The position numbers and the translations under genes are program-made. A DNA stretch of 64,000 nt from Agrypnia vestita (Eukaryota; Arthropoda; Insecta; Trichoptera; Phryganeidae): the NCBI GenBank assembly GCA_016648135.1, contig JADDOH010002054.1, positions 1 to 64,000 on the forward strand. Reading direction: 5' to 3'. The notes beneath the pieces are model-generated. The model had not been told where the DNA came from and searched no databases. It saw only the letters and a list, made by a program, of their open reading frames with translations. Within the stretch, counting starts at the first letter, position 1, and each line of letters opens with the position of its first letter. Positions 63,771 through 64,000 of this stretch are shown here, piece after piece.

Positions 63771-63914
63771 AATTCTGAAATTAGTATGTATTAAATAGAA
63801 ATCATATTCAATAATAATAATAATTAATATTTATTTACTGAGATTTTTGTTTCTTTTTAGAACAAAAAATATATATAACCACCGTTCAAAAGAAAATAAC
63901 AATTTCTCAACGTC
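63771..63914. other. No feature seen
   Basis: AT-rich. Confidence 0.3.
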
Positions 63915-64000
63915 TGCTTACTTACTTACTTACTTACCATCACGCCGTTTCCCCGAGGGGGTAGGCAGAGAGGATAGAACGCCATACTCTTCTGTCCTGA
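63915..64000 (-). pseudogene. LINE family 1, 3' tail cut by window end
   Basis: CTTACTTACTTACTTACC, then ATCACGCCGTTTCCCCGAGG and GGTAGGCAGAGAGGATAGAA, the terminal segment of family 1 as at 8.2 and 39.1 kb. The coding part lies beyond the window. Confidence 0.8.

Overview
The window reads as a transposon-dominated, AT-rich stretch of an arthropod genome, most probably an insect. Several things point there: many non-LTR (LINE) reverse transcriptase remnants of insect type, a DD34D mariner, gypsy-like solo LTRs, Helitron ends, Penelope-like GIY-YIG endonucleases, tRNA-derived SINE-like repeats and a short interstitial run of the insect telomere repeat TTAGG. I could not fix the order; Lepidoptera or Hemiptera would both fit. 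I found no intact host protein-coding gene, no rRNA, no credible functional tRNA and no CRISPR array. The coding signal that can be recognised belongs to mobile elements.

Layout. 0-8.8 kb: a LINE tail, a 907-bp TTAA-flanked element, an LTR, a CR1/L2-like LINE tail, a hAT-like MITE and two tails of the commonest LINE in the window (called family 1 here). 9-18.6 kb: a TIR element packed with GAGCATGC motifs, a Helitron, a MITE, the second 907-bp TTAA element, another family-1 LINE and a second Helitron. 19-23 kb: a solo LTR, a tandem MITE pair, and a second solo LTR whose terminal TA received an internally deleted mariner. 23.5-34 kb: LINE, gypsy and SINE relics, the first member of a tRNA-like foldback family, a clean LINE RT fragment and a hAT element with a perfect 8-bp target duplication. 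34.7-37.3 kb: a Penelope-like element beside a 138-bp satellite, then a hammerhead-like repeat. 39-48 kb: a family-1 LINE carrying telomeric repeats, more tRNA-like foldback elements, a mariner relic and a second Penelope endonuclease fragment. 48-64 kb: MITEs, a large foldback family with a 180-bp tandem, a second tRNA-like palindrome, SINEs, a second hAT-like element and at least four LINE tails.

Three themes stand out. (1) Both Helitron copies carry dense arrays of perfect heat-shock elements (alternating TTC/GAA units, runs of up to six), and all three LTRs hold a perfect trimeric site; in two of them it lies just upstream of a minus-strand TATAAATA. Stress-responsive control of several unrelated elements is a testable reading. 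(2) A foldback repeat family carries tRNA-like modules in both orientations and with different tRNA-like cargo in the same frame, with 9-bp and 11-bp direct repeats at two loci. (3) Hammerhead-like cores sit in Penelope-type termini and in a second repeat family. Calls rest on reading the sequence by eye; no database search, alignment or folding program was run, so family names are provisional and boundaries approximate unless tied to a TIR or target duplication.
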